From the NCBI RefSeq assembly GCF_015354505.1, contig NZ_JACAFP010000006.1, positions 124,001 to 188,000 of the forward strand: 64,000 nucleotides of DNA, given 5' to 3'. The translations under genes and the position numbers were made by a program. This document shows positions 37,809 to 46,996 of this stretch, in pieces; within the stretch, counting starts at the first letter, position 1; every line of letters begins with the position of its first letter. Origin of the DNA: Microbacterium sp. UFMG61. Lineage in GTDB: Bacteria > Actinomycetota > Actinomycetes > Actinomycetales > Microbacteriaceae. Under the pieces are notes generated by a model. It saw nothing but the letters and a program-made list of their open reading frames with translations, had not been told where the DNA came from and did not search any database.

Positions 37809-38572
37809 GTGCGGCTCTCCGCCACCATCGCGGGCGTGGGCAGCAGAAGCCCCGCTCGTGCGACCTCGCCGATCACGATCACCGCGGGGTTCTCCACCTG
37901 CGCGGCGCACGCGTCCGCCGCCATGGTGGCCAGCGTGCTCCGGATGGTCCGCTGCCTTTCCGTGTGGCCGTTCTCGACGATCGCGACGGGTTGTTCGCCC
38001 GGAGCACCGAAAGCCGCGGCCTCGGCGGCGAGACGGGGCAGGGCGGCGACGCCCATCAGCACGACTGTCGTGACGCTCGGATCGGCGAGTGACGCGAGCG
38101 CCCCCGGTCCGAGTTCGCCGTGGCCGTTCACCACATGCACGCCGGACGCAGAGCTCCGGTGCGTCACAGGGATTCCGGCAGCCTGGGGAACGGAGATGGC
38201 GCTGCTGACACCCGGAGTCACCGTCACCGGCACACCGGCGGCCTCGCAGGCCAGTACCTCCTCGCCACCGCGTCCGAACACGAACGGATCGCCGCCCTTG
38301 AGCCGCACCACGCGACGTCCCGCACGCGCATGGGACACGAGCAGATCGTTGATCTCGTGCTGGGGCACCGGGTGATTGCCCGGGCTCTTGCCGACGTCGA
38401 CGATCTCGACGTGCGCGGGCAGTTCCGCGCGGATCTCTTCGAAAGGCCCGAGGCGGTCGGCGACCACGACATCCGCCGCCATGAGCAGCCGGTAAGCGCG
38501 GACCGTCATCAGGTCGGCGGGGCCGGGGCCGCCGCCGATGAGATCGACCCTGCCGACCAGCGCACGCCTCAT
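37805..38572 (-). CDS. cobA: Uroporphyrinogen-III C-methyltransferase
   Basis: CobA (SUMT) uses two SAM to make precorrin-2, the precursor of siroheme, which nitrite reductase needs. The 255-residue tetrapyrrole methylase has the GGGPGPADLMTVRAYRLL start, ADVVVADRL, VRLKGGDPFVFGRGGEE and TPGVSSAISVPQAAGIPVTHR. It lacks a CysG-type dehydrogenase/chelatase part, so those steps must be encoded elsewhere. Overlaps nirD and nnaR by 4 bases each. Confidence 0.95.
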   Translation of the reverse strand: MRRALVGRVDLIGGGPGPADLMTVRAYRLLMAADVVVADRLGPFEEIRAELPAHVEIVDVGKSPGNHPVPQHEINDLLVSHARAGRRVVRLKGGDPFVFGRGGEEVLACEAAGVPVTVTPGVSSAISVPQAAGIPVTHRSSASGVHVVNGHGELGPGALASLADPSVTTVVLMGVAALPRLAAEAAAFGAPGEQPVAIVENGHTERQRTIRSTLATMAADACAAQVENPAVIVIGEVARAGLLLPTPAMVAESRT

Positions 38573-38937
38573 GAGTCGCTCCGCGGCAGTGGCACGACCC
38601 GCACCTCGCGGTCGACGACGGTCACCGGCCAGACCCTCAACGCGCCGTCGGGCTTGCCCTGCGTCTCGAGGCACACGCCGGTGCGCAGGTCGAAGACCTG
38701 CTTGTGGAGCGGCGACGCGACCGTCGGAGCGTCTCCCCTGCTGCCGACGATCCCTCGCGAGATCACATGGGCGCCGCTGTACGGATCGAAGTTGTCGACC
38801 GCATGCACCGTGCCGTCGCCCAGCAGGAACAGCGCGACCTGCTGGTCGCCGATCAGAGCCGCGCGCCCTCGCTCGATCTCGAGATCGTCGAGCGTGCACA
38901 CCCGCACCGGGATGCCGGTCTCGGTCGCTGTCGTCAT
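38569..38937 (-). CDS. nirD: Nitrite reductase (NADH) small subunit NirD
   Basis: NirD partners NirB in cytoplasmic nitrite reduction to ammonium. The 122-residue protein has a Rieske-like fold but not the CxH/CxxH iron-sulfur ligands (positions read NFDPYSG and SPLHKQVF), as is normal for NirD. ATG at 38937 overlaps the nirB stop. Confidence 0.94.
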   Translation of the reverse strand: MTTATETGIPVRVCTLDDLEIERGRAALIGDQQVALFLLGDGTVHAVDNFDPYSGAHVISRGIVGSRGDAPTVASPLHKQVFDLRTGVCLETQGKPDGALRVWPVTVVDREVRVVPLPRSDS

Positions 38938-41513
38938 CTGCGCACCTCCAGTGCTGTGCCGGCGATCAGGACTCCGCCGCTGATCCGCTCCTGAGCCGTC
39001 GCCGGGCGGATCTGACCACGCTCGGCCACATAGGCGAGGGAGGGATCCGGCGTGTCCGCAGCGTTCACGAACGAACGGAAGCGCTCGAGCTTCGCGGGGT
39101 CGCGAAGCGTCGCCGCCCACTCGTCCTCGTAACGGTCGACGTGCTGTGCCATCGCGTCATCCAGGTCGGCGCAGATGCCGAGGCTGTCGTCGAAGATCAC
39201 CTCTCGCAGGCCGTCGAGACCGCCCTCGAGATCCTCGCACCAGGGCGCCGTGCGCTGCAGGCGGTCAGCCGTGCGGATGTAGTACATGAAGAAGCGGTCG
39301 ATCGCGCGGATCAGCCCGTCATCGTCCAGATCGGATGCGAGCAGTTCCGCATGCCGGGGCGAGAACCCGCCGTTGCCGCCGACGTACATGTTCCATCCGG
39401 TCTCGGTGGCGATCACACCGACGTCCTTCCCCCGGGCCTCCGCGCATTCGCGTGCACACCCGGAGACGCCGACCTTCAGCTTGTGCGGAGCCCGGAGCCC
39501 GCGGTAACGGAGCTCGAGCTTGACGGCCATGCCGACCGCGTCGAGCACGCCGAAGCGGCACCAGGTCGACCCGACGCACGACTTCACGGTTCGCAGCGAC
39601 TTGCCATAGGCGTGGCCCGACTCGAATCCCGCGTCGACCAGCCGCTGCCAGATCAGCGGCAGCTGTTCCAGCCGGGCTCCGAACATGTCGATGCGCTGAC
39701 CGCCGGTGATCTTCGTGTACAGCGCGAAGTCCTTCGCGATCTGCCCGATGGCGAGCAGGCCTTCGGGAGTCACCTCGCCGCCGGGCATCCGCGGGACGAC
39801 CGAGTACGTGCCGTCCTTCTGCATGTTCGCCATCACATGGTCGTTCGTGTCCTGCAGAGTCGCGTTCTCGCCGTCGAGCACGTGCGATCCCACGAGCACC
39901 GACAGGATGCTGGCGATGGCCGGCTTGCACACGTCGCATCCTCGTCCGCGACCGAACCGCTCGACGATCGAGCTGAAGGTCGTGAGCCGTGCTACCCGGA
40001 CCGCGTCGAAGAGCTGACGACGAGACATGTCGAAGTGCTCGCAGAGAGCGTGGGAGACGGTCTGACCGAGCTTGGTGAGCTCCTGCCCGACGACCTTCTT
40101 CACCATCAGCACGCACGATCCGCAGGTCGCACCTGCCTTCGTGCATCCCTTCACGGCAGCGGAGTCGCGGCACCCTTCCTCGTGAACCGCCTCGCGGATG
40201 CGGCCCGCGGTGACGTTGGAGCACGAGCAGACCACAGCAGCATCGGGCAGCTCGCCGCTCGGCGCCTCGTTGCCGCCCGCCGGCAGCAGGTAGGCGGCGG
40301 GATCTGCGCCGAGCTTCGCGCCCACGAGGGGTCGGAGCGCGCCGTATGCGGTGGCATCTCCGACGAGGATGCCTCCGAGCAGTGTCTGCGCGTCGTCCGA
40401 CAGCACCAGCTTCTTGTAGACACCGGCCACAGGGTCGGCGTACACGACATCGAGGGCATTCGGAGTCGTCGCCATCGCGTCACCGAAACTCGCGACATCG
40501 ACGCCCGACAGCTTGAGCTTCGACGAGTCGTCGTATCCGGGGAACACCGCATCGCCGCCGAGCAGGCGCGTGGCCGCCACCTCGGCCATGGCATAGCCGG
40601 GCGCCACGAGTCCCACACAGCGGCCCTCGAAGTTCGCGACCTCACCGATCGCGAGGATGTGCGGATCCGAGGTGGAACAGCGGTCGTCGATGACCACGCC
40701 GCCGCGCGGGTCGACCTGCAGCTCCGCGTTGCGGGCGAGTTCATCACGCGGGCGAACGCCGACCGTGAACACCACCACGTCCGCGCGCTCGACCGAACCG
40801 TCCTGGAACTCGAGCGCCGTCACCGCGCCTGTAGCGTCGGGGTCGAGCCTCGTCGTCCGAGACTCGGTGCGGACCGCGATGCCACGATCCTCGAGGAGCC
40901 TGCGAAGCATCCCGCCACCCGCAGAGTCGAGCTGTGCCGACATCAGGCGGTCCGAGTACTGCACGACCGTCGCATCAACGTCCATGCCCTGCAGGGCGCC
41001 CGCCGCCTCGAGACCGAGAAGGCCACCCCCGATCACCGCACCGCGCAGAGGCCTGCCGAGCGCGTGACCGCGACGCTCGACGAACTCCTTGAGACCCTGC
41101 ACATCGTCGAGCGTGCGGTACACGAAGCAGCCGGGCAGGTCGGCGCCGTCGACAGCGACCTTGGCGGCGTACGAGCCGGTCGCCAGTACGAGGGTGTCGT
41201 AGGCGATGACGGTGCGCGACCTGGTGGTCACGGTGCGGTGCGGGCGATCGATGCGCAGCACACGATCGTCGGACAGCAGTCGCACGCGGAAGTCGTCGAA
41301 CACCGAGCGGTCGAGCTCGAGATCCTCGGGCGAAGAACCGGAGAAGAAGCCTGTCAGCCCCACCCGATCGTAGGGGTGGCGCCCCTCGTCGCCGATCACC
41401 GTCACGTGCACCGGGGACTCCGCCCGGCTCAGCAGGCTCTCGACGAATCGGTGCGCGACCATACCGGCTCCGACGACCACGATCTCCGTGGGGGTGAGTG
41501 CGATCTCGCTCAT
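38934..41513 (-). CDS. nirB: Nitrite reductase (NADH) large subunit NirB
   Basis: NirB reduces nitrite to ammonium with NADH. The 859-residue protein has an N-terminal FAD/NAD domain (VVGAGMVAHRFVE; GGGLLGLEAAGAL), the BFD-like [2Fe-2S] cysteines CSCSNVTAGRI with CGSC, a second Cys pair GCDVCKP, and the C-terminal sulfite/nitrite reductase domain with siroheme/[4Fe-4S] ligands CVGSTWCRFG and CARECAEARGKD. ATG at 41513 matches the family; the frame is open further upstream. No nitrate reductase or transporter gene is in the window. A GlnR-like box lies 73-110 bases upstream. Confidence 0.97.
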   Translation of the reverse strand: MSEIALTPTEIVVVGAGMVAHRFVESLLSRAESPVHVTVIGDEGRHPYDRVGLTGFFSGSSPEDLELDRSVFDDFRVRLLSDDRVLRIDRPHRTVTTRSRTVIAYDTLVLATGSYAAKVAVDGADLPGCFVYRTLDDVQGLKEFVERRGHALGRPLRGAVIGGGLLGLEAAGALQGMDVDATVVQYSDRLMSAQLDSAGGGMLRRLLEDRGIAVRTESRTTRLDPDATGAVTALEFQDGSVERADVVVFTVGVRPRDELARNAELQVDPRGGVVIDDRCSTSDPHILAIGEVANFEGRCVGLVAPGYAMAEVAATRLLGGDAVFPGYDDSSKLKLSGVDVASFGDAMATTPNALDVVYADPVAGVYKKLVLSDDAQTLLGGILVGDATAYGALRPLVGAKLGADPAAYLLPAGGNEAPSGELPDAAVVCSCSNVTAGRIREAVHEEGCRDSAAVKGCTKAGATCGSCVLMVKKVVGQELTKLGQTVSHALCEHFDMSRRQLFDAVRVARLTTFSSIVERFGRGRGCDVCKPAIASILSVLVGSHVLDGENATLQDTNDHVMANMQKDGTYSVVPRMPGGEVTPEGLLAIGQIAKDFALYTKITGGQRIDMFGARLEQLPLIWQRLVDAGFESGHAYGKSLRTVKSCVGSTWCRFGVLDAVGMAVKLELRYRGLRAPHKLKVGVSGCARECAEARGKDVGVIATETGWNMYVGGNGGFSPRHAELLASDLDDDGLIRAIDRFFMYYIRTADRLQRTAPWCEDLEGGLDGLREVIFDDSLGICADLDDAMAQHVDRYEDEWAATLRDPAKLERFRSFVNAADTPDPSLAYVAERGQIRPATAQERISGGVLIAGTALEVRR

Positions 41514-41585
41514 CTTGCTCCATTCGACGGTTATCCCGTGTTGGCGACGATAAGAGCGTGGTGTTTCCCGCATGTGTCGCTGCGT

Positions 41586-41623
41586 GTTTCGTGCGTCGAA
41601 CGGTTTGCTCACAGAACGGTAAC
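41586..41623 (-). promoter_or_regulatory. GlnR-like box upstream of nirB
   Basis: On the minus strand four 5-mers repeat at exactly 11-base steps: GTTAC, GTGAG, GTTCG and GAAAC, separated by 6 bases. The actinobacterial GlnR box is two copies of GTnAC-n6-GAAAC with n6 between; the first and last match well, the middle two loosely. It sits where an activator of nirB would bind. The 41514-41725 gap otherwise has a weak TTATCG -10-like site for nirB and an AAGGAG Shine-Dalgarno sequence for the plus-strand gene. Confidence 0.4.
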
Positions 41624-41725
41624 GAGCATTGTGAGAACGACCGACCACACCGAAGGAGCCCGCGCGTACTAGGCTGAACCTCGTCCTTTCCGCCTCCCGC
41701 GGCCCTACCGCGCAAGGAGAATCAC

Positions 41726-43090
41726 GTGTCTGCCACCGAGCCGTCGAAGCCGACTCCCCCCGTTCCCGCTCCCCCGGCGAAGCCGCTGCCCCGCAAGATG
41801 CCCTCACCGGCAGCTGCGGCGTCCGCTGCGCCCGCCGCCCCCGCTCCGAGCACCTCGTCCGCCGATGCCGCGGATTGGGGCCGAGTCGCCGATGACGGCA
41901 CCGTCGAGGTGCGTGAGGGTGAGACCTGGCGCGTCGTCGGGCAGTACCCGGATGGCACCCCTGATGAGGCCCTCGCCTACTTCGTACGCAAGTACGACGA
42001 CATCGCCTTCAAAGTCAACACCCTCGAGCAGCGCCACCAGGCCGGCGGCGCGTCGGCGGGTGATCTGGTCAAGCAGGCGAACCACCTCCGCGAGGAGGCG
42101 ACGGACGCCGCAGCCGTAGGCGATCTCGCCGGACTGCGTGATCGCCTCGACGCACTGACCTCGTCGCTCTCCGAGGCGACCGCGCAGGAGGCTCAGCAGG
42201 CGAAGGAGCTGGTCGATCAGGCGATCGCCGAGCGCACCGCTCTGGTGGAGCGAGCCGAGGCCATCGCCGCACGCGACCTGTCGAAGGTGCAGTGGAAGCA
42301 GGTCACCGCAGAGCTCGGCGAGCTCTTCGACTCGTGGCAGGCTCACCAGCAGAACGGCCCGCGTCTGTCGAAGAGCGTTTCGCAGCAACTGTGGAAGCGC
42401 TTCCGCGACGCCCGCAGCACGGTCGACAAGGCGCGACGCTCGTTCTACTCCGAGCTCGACGACTCCCACAAGGTCGCACGCGATGCGAAGACCCGTCTGG
42501 TGGAGCGCGCCGAGGCGCTCGCTCCGCGTGGCGTCGACGGCATCCCCGCCTACCGCTCGCTCCTCGACGACTGGAAGTCCGCGGGGCGTGCCGGCCGCAA
42601 GGCTGACGACGCGCTGTGGGCGCGGTTCAAGGCCGCCGGCGACGCACTGTACTCGGCTCGCGCCGAGCAGGCCGCCGCCGAGGAAGCCGAGTCCGGTCCC
42701 AAGATCGAGGCCCGTCAGGCGCTGCTCGAAGAGGCCAAGGCGGTTGCCGACGAGTCGAACATCAAGCGCGCCCGTGCACTGCTCACAGGCATCCAGCGTC
42801 AGTGGGACGAGATCGGTCGGATCTTCCCCCGCGACAAGGAACGCGCGCTCGACGACCGTCTGCGCGTGATCGAGCAGGCGCTGAAGGCGCGTGAAGACGT
42901 CGACTGGAAGAAGAACAACCCCGAGACCAAGGCGCGCGCGAACGACATGAGCTCGCAGCTGCTCGAAGCCATCGAGAAGCTCGAGTCCGAGCTCGCCGCG
43001 GCCGAGAAGTCCGGCGACAAGAAGGCCGCCAAGGACGCGGCGGATGCCCTCGAAGCTCGACGCACCTGGTTGAACGCCCTCGGCGGCTGA
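41726..43090 (+). CDS. DUF349 domain-containing coiled-coil protein
   Basis: The 454-residue product has a Pro/Ala-rich N-terminal ~50 residues, then several copies of the ~75-residue DUF349 helical repeat (for example FDSWQAHQ with LWKRFRDARS, and LLDDWKSAGRAG with ALWARFKAAGDAL). Function is unknown; DUF349 proteins are nearly universal in actinobacteria and often near rel, as here. Starts at GTG 41726 after AAGGAG. Divergent from nirB. Confidence 0.9.
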   Translation: MSATEPSKPTPPVPAPPAKPLPRKMPSPAAAASAAPAAPAPSTSSADAADWGRVADDGTVEVREGETWRVVGQYPDGTPDEALAYFVRKYDDIAFKVNTLEQRHQAGGASAGDLVKQANHLREEATDAAAVGDLAGLRDRLDALTSSLSEATAQEAQQAKELVDQAIAERTALVERAEAIAARDLSKVQWKQVTAELGELFDSWQAHQQNGPRLSKSVSQQLWKRFRDARSTVDKARRSFYSELDDSHKVARDAKTRLVERAEALAPRGVDGIPAYRSLLDDWKSAGRAGRKADDALWARFKAAGDALYSARAEQAAAEEAESGPKIEARQALLEEAKAVADESNIKRARALLTGIQRQWDEIGRIFPRDKERALDDRLRVIEQALKAREDVDWKKNNPETKARANDMSSQLLEAIEKLESELAAAEKSGDKKAAKDAADALEARRTWLNALGG

Positions 43091-43150
43091 TCTCTCCACA
43101 GCCCGTCACGACGACTGCGAACGCGGGATGCACTGCGCCACACTGGCGTG

Positions 43151-43702
43151 ATGCATCCCGCGTTCCTGTATCTGCCCGGTCGTGCTCTCAGCGTTTCCGA
43201 GCTGGCCGCTGCACGAATCGACGGAGACCTGTTCGACATCGGCGAGGGATTCATCCCCGCCGACCTCGTGGAGACACCCGGCACGCGGGCCGCGTCGATC
43301 GCGATTCTGATCCCGGTCGACACCGCAGCTTCAGGGCCCACTGCGGCGTGGATACACGGAGCCGGAGACGCCCCGCCGGCCATCCATCATGTGCGCCGGG
43401 CCGTCGAGCGGCGGATCCGCGCGAAGCTGCCCGCACGCGTCGTCCTTCATGACACGAGCGTGCCGTCGTCCGACCTCGTGACCGTGGGCGGAGTGCCGGT
43501 GATGTCACCGACACGCACGATGCTCGACCTCGCCCTTGGACTGCACCGCGACGAGTCACTGATGCGCTGGATCGTACTGCTCGCAGAGAGCGACGCGACA
43601 CTCGCGAGCGCGGCCATCGACCGCATCGACCGGCTCGCACGAGTGCCCGGCACGAAGTCGGCACGAGCCGCTCTCGTACGGACCGCGCTCAGGACGAGGT
43701 GA
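43151..43702 (+). CDS. AbiEi antitoxin-like protein, orphan
   Basis: The 183-residue product resembles the wHTH-plus-C-terminal domain of AbiEi-type proteins (ALSVSELAAARIDG; TRTMLDLALGL), a family used as antitoxins of type IV TA systems but also common as orphans in Microbacteriaceae. No partner nucleotidyltransferase (AbiEii) is adjacent. A GTG directly before the ATG is an alternative start. Its last 14 bases overlap the end of rel on the opposite strand. Family assignment is from pattern resemblance and moderate. Confidence 0.6.
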   Translation: MHPAFLYLPGRALSVSELAAARIDGDLFDIGEGFIPADLVETPGTRAASIAILIPVDTAASGPTAAWIHGAGDAPPAIHHVRRAVERRIRAKLPARVVLHDTSVPSSDLVTVGGVPVMSPTRTMLDLALGLHRDESLMRWIVLLAESDATLASAAIDRIDRLARVPGTKSARAALVRTALRTR

Positions 43703-45938
43703 CCCGGTACACGTCGTAGACGGCGTCGATGCGACGCACCGCGTTGAGCACGCGGTCGAGGTGCACCGCATCTCCCATCTCGAACACGAACCTGCTGATC
43801 GCGAGGCGCTCGTCGGTCGTACTGACCGTCGCCGAGAGGATGTTGACGTGGTGCTCACTGAGCACCCGGGTCACGTCCGACAGCAGGCCCGAGCGATCGA
43901 GTGCCTCGACCTGGATCTGCACGCGGAACACGCTCTTGGTCGTCGGTGCCCACGACACGTCGACGAATCGATCCTCTTCGCTCGCCAGCGCCTTGACGTT
44001 GACGCAGTCCGCGCGGTGCACGGACACGCCGCTGCCTCGGGTGACGAAGCCGACGATGTCGTCGCCCGGCACCGGAGTGCAGCATTTCGCGAGTTTGACG
44101 AGGATGTCGGCTGCCCCGCGCACGAGGATGCCGGAGTCGCCCGCCCGAGGCTCGCGCGACGCGACGGTTCCGGGAAGATCGATCGGACCGGTCGCCGGAT
44201 CGGTGGCCGCGACGAGCGCCGTCACCTTCTCGAGCACCGACTGCGTCGACACGTGGCCCTCGCCGACCGCTGCGTAGAGCGCGGAGACGTCTTCGTAGCG
44301 GAGTTGGTGTGCGACCTCGGCGAACGAGTCGTGGCTCATCAGGCGCTGAAGCGGCAGGTTCTGACGTCGCATGGCACGGGCGATCGCCTCTTTGCCCTGC
44401 TCGATGGCCTCTTCGCGACGCTCCTTCGTGAACCAGCCGCGGATCTTGTTTCGGGCCCGCGTGCTCTTGACGAAGCCGAGCCAGTCCTGGCTCGGACCGG
44501 CGTCCGGGTTCTTCGACGTGAAGACCTCGACGACATCGCCGCTCTTGAGCTCCGACTCGAGCGGCACGAGACGTCCGTTGACCTTCGACCCCATGGTGCG
44601 GTGGCCGATCTCGGTGTGCACGGCGTAGGCGAAGTCGACCGGCGTCGCACCCGCGGGAAGGCCGATGACCCTGCCCTTCGGGGTGAAGACGTAGACCTCT
44701 TTCGCGCCGATCTCGAACCGCAGCGAATCGAGGAACTCCCCCGGGTCAGCTGTCTCGGCCTGCCAGTCGGAGATGTGCGCGAGCCAGGCCATGTCGCTGT
44801 CCGACGCACGGACCTCGGCCTTGCCGCCGTTCATCCGCTCCTTGTACATCCAGTGTGCGGCGACGCCGTACTCCGCCTGCTGGTGCATCTCATGCGTGCG
44901 GATCTGGATCTCGACCGTGCGACCCGAGGGACCGATCACGGTCGTGTGCAGCGACTGATAGAGGTTGAACTTCGGAGTCGCGATGTAGTCCTTGAAGCGA
45001 CCGGGAAGGGGCGTCCACCGCGCATGGATCGCGCCGAGCACCGCGTAGCAGTCTCGCACCGACGCCACCAGGACACGGATGCCGATCAGATCGTAGATGT
45101 CGTCGAACTCGCGACCTCGGACGACCATCTTCTGATAGACGGAGTAGAGCTGCTTCGGCCGCCCCACCACCTTGCCCCGGATGCGCAGATCGCGCAGATC
45201 CTCGTCGATCTCCTCGACGACCTGGGTCAGGTACTTCTCGCGCTGCGGCGTGCGCTGGGCGATGAGATTGTGGATCTCGTTGTAGATCTTCGGGTGCAGG
45301 ACGGCGAAGGAGAGATCCTCGAGCTCGGACTTGATCGCCTGGATGCCGAGTCGGTTGGCGAGCGGCGCATAGATCTCGAGCGTCTCCTTCGCCTTCTTCG
45401 CCGCCTTCTCGGGCGGGACGAAGCCCCAGGTGCGTGCGTTGTGCAGCCGATCGGCGAGCTTGATCAGGAGGACGCGGATGTCTTTCGACATCGCCACGAT
45501 CATCTTGCGGACGGTCTCGGCCTGCGCGCTCTCGCCGTACTTGACCTTGTCGAGCTTCGTGACGCCGTCGACCAGCATCGCGACCTCGTCGCCGAACTCG
45601 GCCGTCAGGTCGGAGAGCGCGTATCCCGTGTCCTCGACAGTGTCGTGCAGCAGCGCCGCCGCGACGGCCCTCGGTCCGAGGCCCATCTCACCGAGGATCT
45701 GAGCTACCGCGAGCGGGTGCGTGATGTAGGGCTCACCGCTCTGGCGCTTCTGCCCCTCGTGCTTGACCTTGGCGACCGAATAGGCCCTCTCGATCACCGC
45801 GAGATCACCGCGAGGGTGGTTCGCACGCACGGTGCGGATCAGGTTGTCGAGGTCATTGACGCGGGGCGCACGGGAGAAGATGCGGGGAACCAGTCGCCTG
45901 AGGCTCGACCCCTGCGACGTCGTCTGCGGTTCCGCCAT
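43689..45938 (-). CDS. rel: Bifunctional (p)ppGpp synthetase/hydrolase Rel
   Basis: Rel makes and degrades (p)ppGpp in the stringent response. The 749-residue protein has the HD hydrolase domain (HDTVEDTGY; KLADRLHNARTW), the synthetase domain (DIYDLIGIRVLV; FKDYIATPKFNLYQSLHTTV), TGS (EVYVFTPKGRVIGLPAGATPVDFAYAVHT), and a C-terminal ACT domain ending in VYDVYRVTSS. A GGAGGTGA Shine-Dalgarno sequence is 5 bases before the ATG. A strong hairpin separates it from secF, so it likely has its own promoter. Confidence 0.97.
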   Translation of the reverse strand: MAEPQTTSQGSSLRRLVPRIFSRAPRVNDLDNLIRTVRANHPRGDLAVIERAYSVAKVKHEGQKRQSGEPYITHPLAVAQILGEMGLGPRAVAAALLHDTVEDTGYALSDLTAEFGDEVAMLVDGVTKLDKVKYGESAQAETVRKMIVAMSKDIRVLLIKLADRLHNARTWGFVPPEKAAKKAKETLEIYAPLANRLGIQAIKSELEDLSFAVLHPKIYNEIHNLIAQRTPQREKYLTQVVEEIDEDLRDLRIRGKVVGRPKQLYSVYQKMVVRGREFDDIYDLIGIRVLVASVRDCYAVLGAIHARWTPLPGRFKDYIATPKFNLYQSLHTTVIGPSGRTVEIQIRTHEMHQQAEYGVAAHWMYKERMNGGKAEVRASDSDMAWLAHISDWQAETADPGEFLDSLRFEIGAKEVYVFTPKGRVIGLPAGATPVDFAYAVHTEIGHRTMGSKVNGRLVPLESELKSGDVVEVFTSKNPDAGPSQDWLGFVKSTRARNKIRGWFTKERREEAIEQGKEAIARAMRRQNLPLQRLMSHDSFAEVAHQLRYEDVSALYAAVGEGHVSTQSVLEKVTALVAATDPATGPIDLPGTVASREPRAGDSGILVRGAADILVKLAKCCTPVPGDDIVGFVTRGSGVSVHRADCVNVKALASEEDRFVDVSWAPTTKSVFRVQIQVEALDRSGLLSDVTRVLSEHHVNILSATVSTTDERLAISRFVFEMGDAVHLDRVLNAVRRIDAVYDVYRVTSS

Positions 45939-45972
45939 CCGCTCACCTCCCCAATCAGAACATCTTACGCGT

Positions 45973-45999
45973 GCTCAGCGGGGGGCGGCCCCGCTGAGC
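45973..45999 (-). terminator. Strong hairpin terminator after secF
   Basis: Perfect 11-bp stem (45973-45983 with 45989-45999) and a 5-base loop, 8 bases after the secF stop. No U-tract. Confidence 0.75.
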
Positions 46000-46006
46000 G
46001 GGACGA

Positions 46007-46996
46007 TCAGGCCTCGACCGAGGCCCGGCTGCGAGCCTCGCGCACGCGGGCGTCGCGGGCGGCGAGCTGCGGCTCGTTCTCGCGGAAGAGCGAGTACAGC
46101 GGCGCCGCGACGAACAGTGTCGAGTAGGTCGCCACGAGGATGCCGACGAAGATCGACAGCGAGATGTCGGTGAGCGATTCGGCGCCGAGCCAGAAGGCAC
46201 CGATGAAGAGCACGGCGCCGACCGGGAGGGCGGCCACGACCGAGGTGTTGATCGATCGGACGAGCGTCTGGTTGACGGCGAGGTTCACCGATTCGCCGAA
46301 CAGACGGGACGACTGCTCGCCGTCTTCGGTGGTGTTCTCGCGGATCTTGTCGAAGACGACCGTGGTGTCGTACAGCGAGTACGCGAGGATCGTCAGGAAG
46401 CCGATGACCGCGGCCGGCGAGATCTCGAACCCGGCCAGAGCGTAGACGCCGACCGTGATGACCAGCACATCGAGAAGACCGATGATCGCCGCCGCAGACA
46501 TCTTCCAGGTGCGGAAGTAGATCGCGAGGATCAGGAACGTCAGCGCGAGGAAGATCGCGAGACCCCACAGCGACTGCTTCGTGACGTTCTCTCCCCAGGC
46601 GGGGCCGATGAACGACGAGGTGACGCTGTCGGGCTCGACGCCGTAGGCCTCGGCGAGTGCGTTCGAGACCTGCTGAGTCTCCTCGGCGCTCATCTGGTCA
46701 GTCTGCACACGGATGTCCGTGTCGCCCACCACGACGACCTTGGCCGCCGCGCCCGGGACGACGGACTGCACAGCGGTGGTCGCGGTCTCCTGGTCGAGCG
46801 AGTCAGGAGCCTGGACGGTGAACTGCGAACCACCCGTGAACTCGATCGAGAACTGGATCGGGCGCAACAGCGGCACGAGGGCGGACGCCACCACGAGCGC
46901 GATCGCGATGATGAACCACAGGCGGCGCTTGCCGACGAAGGGGAAGGAGGTCTTGCCCGAGTAGAGGTTGTTGCCGAACTCGTTCATGGAAGCCAT
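46007..46996 (-). CDS. secF: Protein translocase subunit SecF
   Basis: SecF with SecD uses the proton gradient to help release exported proteins. The 329-residue protein has an N-terminal helix, the periplasmic domain with FSIEFTGGSQF, and five more helices with the RND-type VGVYALAGFEISPAAVIGFLTILAYSLYDTTVVFDKIREN region. Start overlaps the secD stop by one base (TGATG). Confidence 0.96.
   Translation of the reverse strand: MASMNEFGNNLYSGKTSFPFVGKRRLWFIIAIALVVASALVPLLRPIQFSIEFTGGSQFTVQAPDSLDQETATTAVQSVVPGAAAKVVVVGDTDIRVQTDQMSAEETQQVSNALAEAYGVEPDSVTSSFIGPAWGENVTKQSLWGLAIFLALTFLILAIYFRTWKMSAAAIIGLLDVLVITVGVYALAGFEISPAAVIGFLTILAYSLYDTTVVFDKIRENTTEDGEQSSRLFGESVNLAVNQTLVRSINTSVVAALPVGAVLFIGAFWLGAESLTDISLSIFVGILVATYSTLFVAAPLYSLFRENEPQLAARDARVREARSRASVEA

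Noticed and set aside
38538..41672. 1044-codon plus-strand frame opposite nirB and nirD
   Set aside because: Antisense shadow; no domain or ribosome-binding site.
43761..46127. 788-codon plus-strand frame opposite rel
   Set aside because: Antisense shadow of rel; the rel motifs are complete on the other strand.
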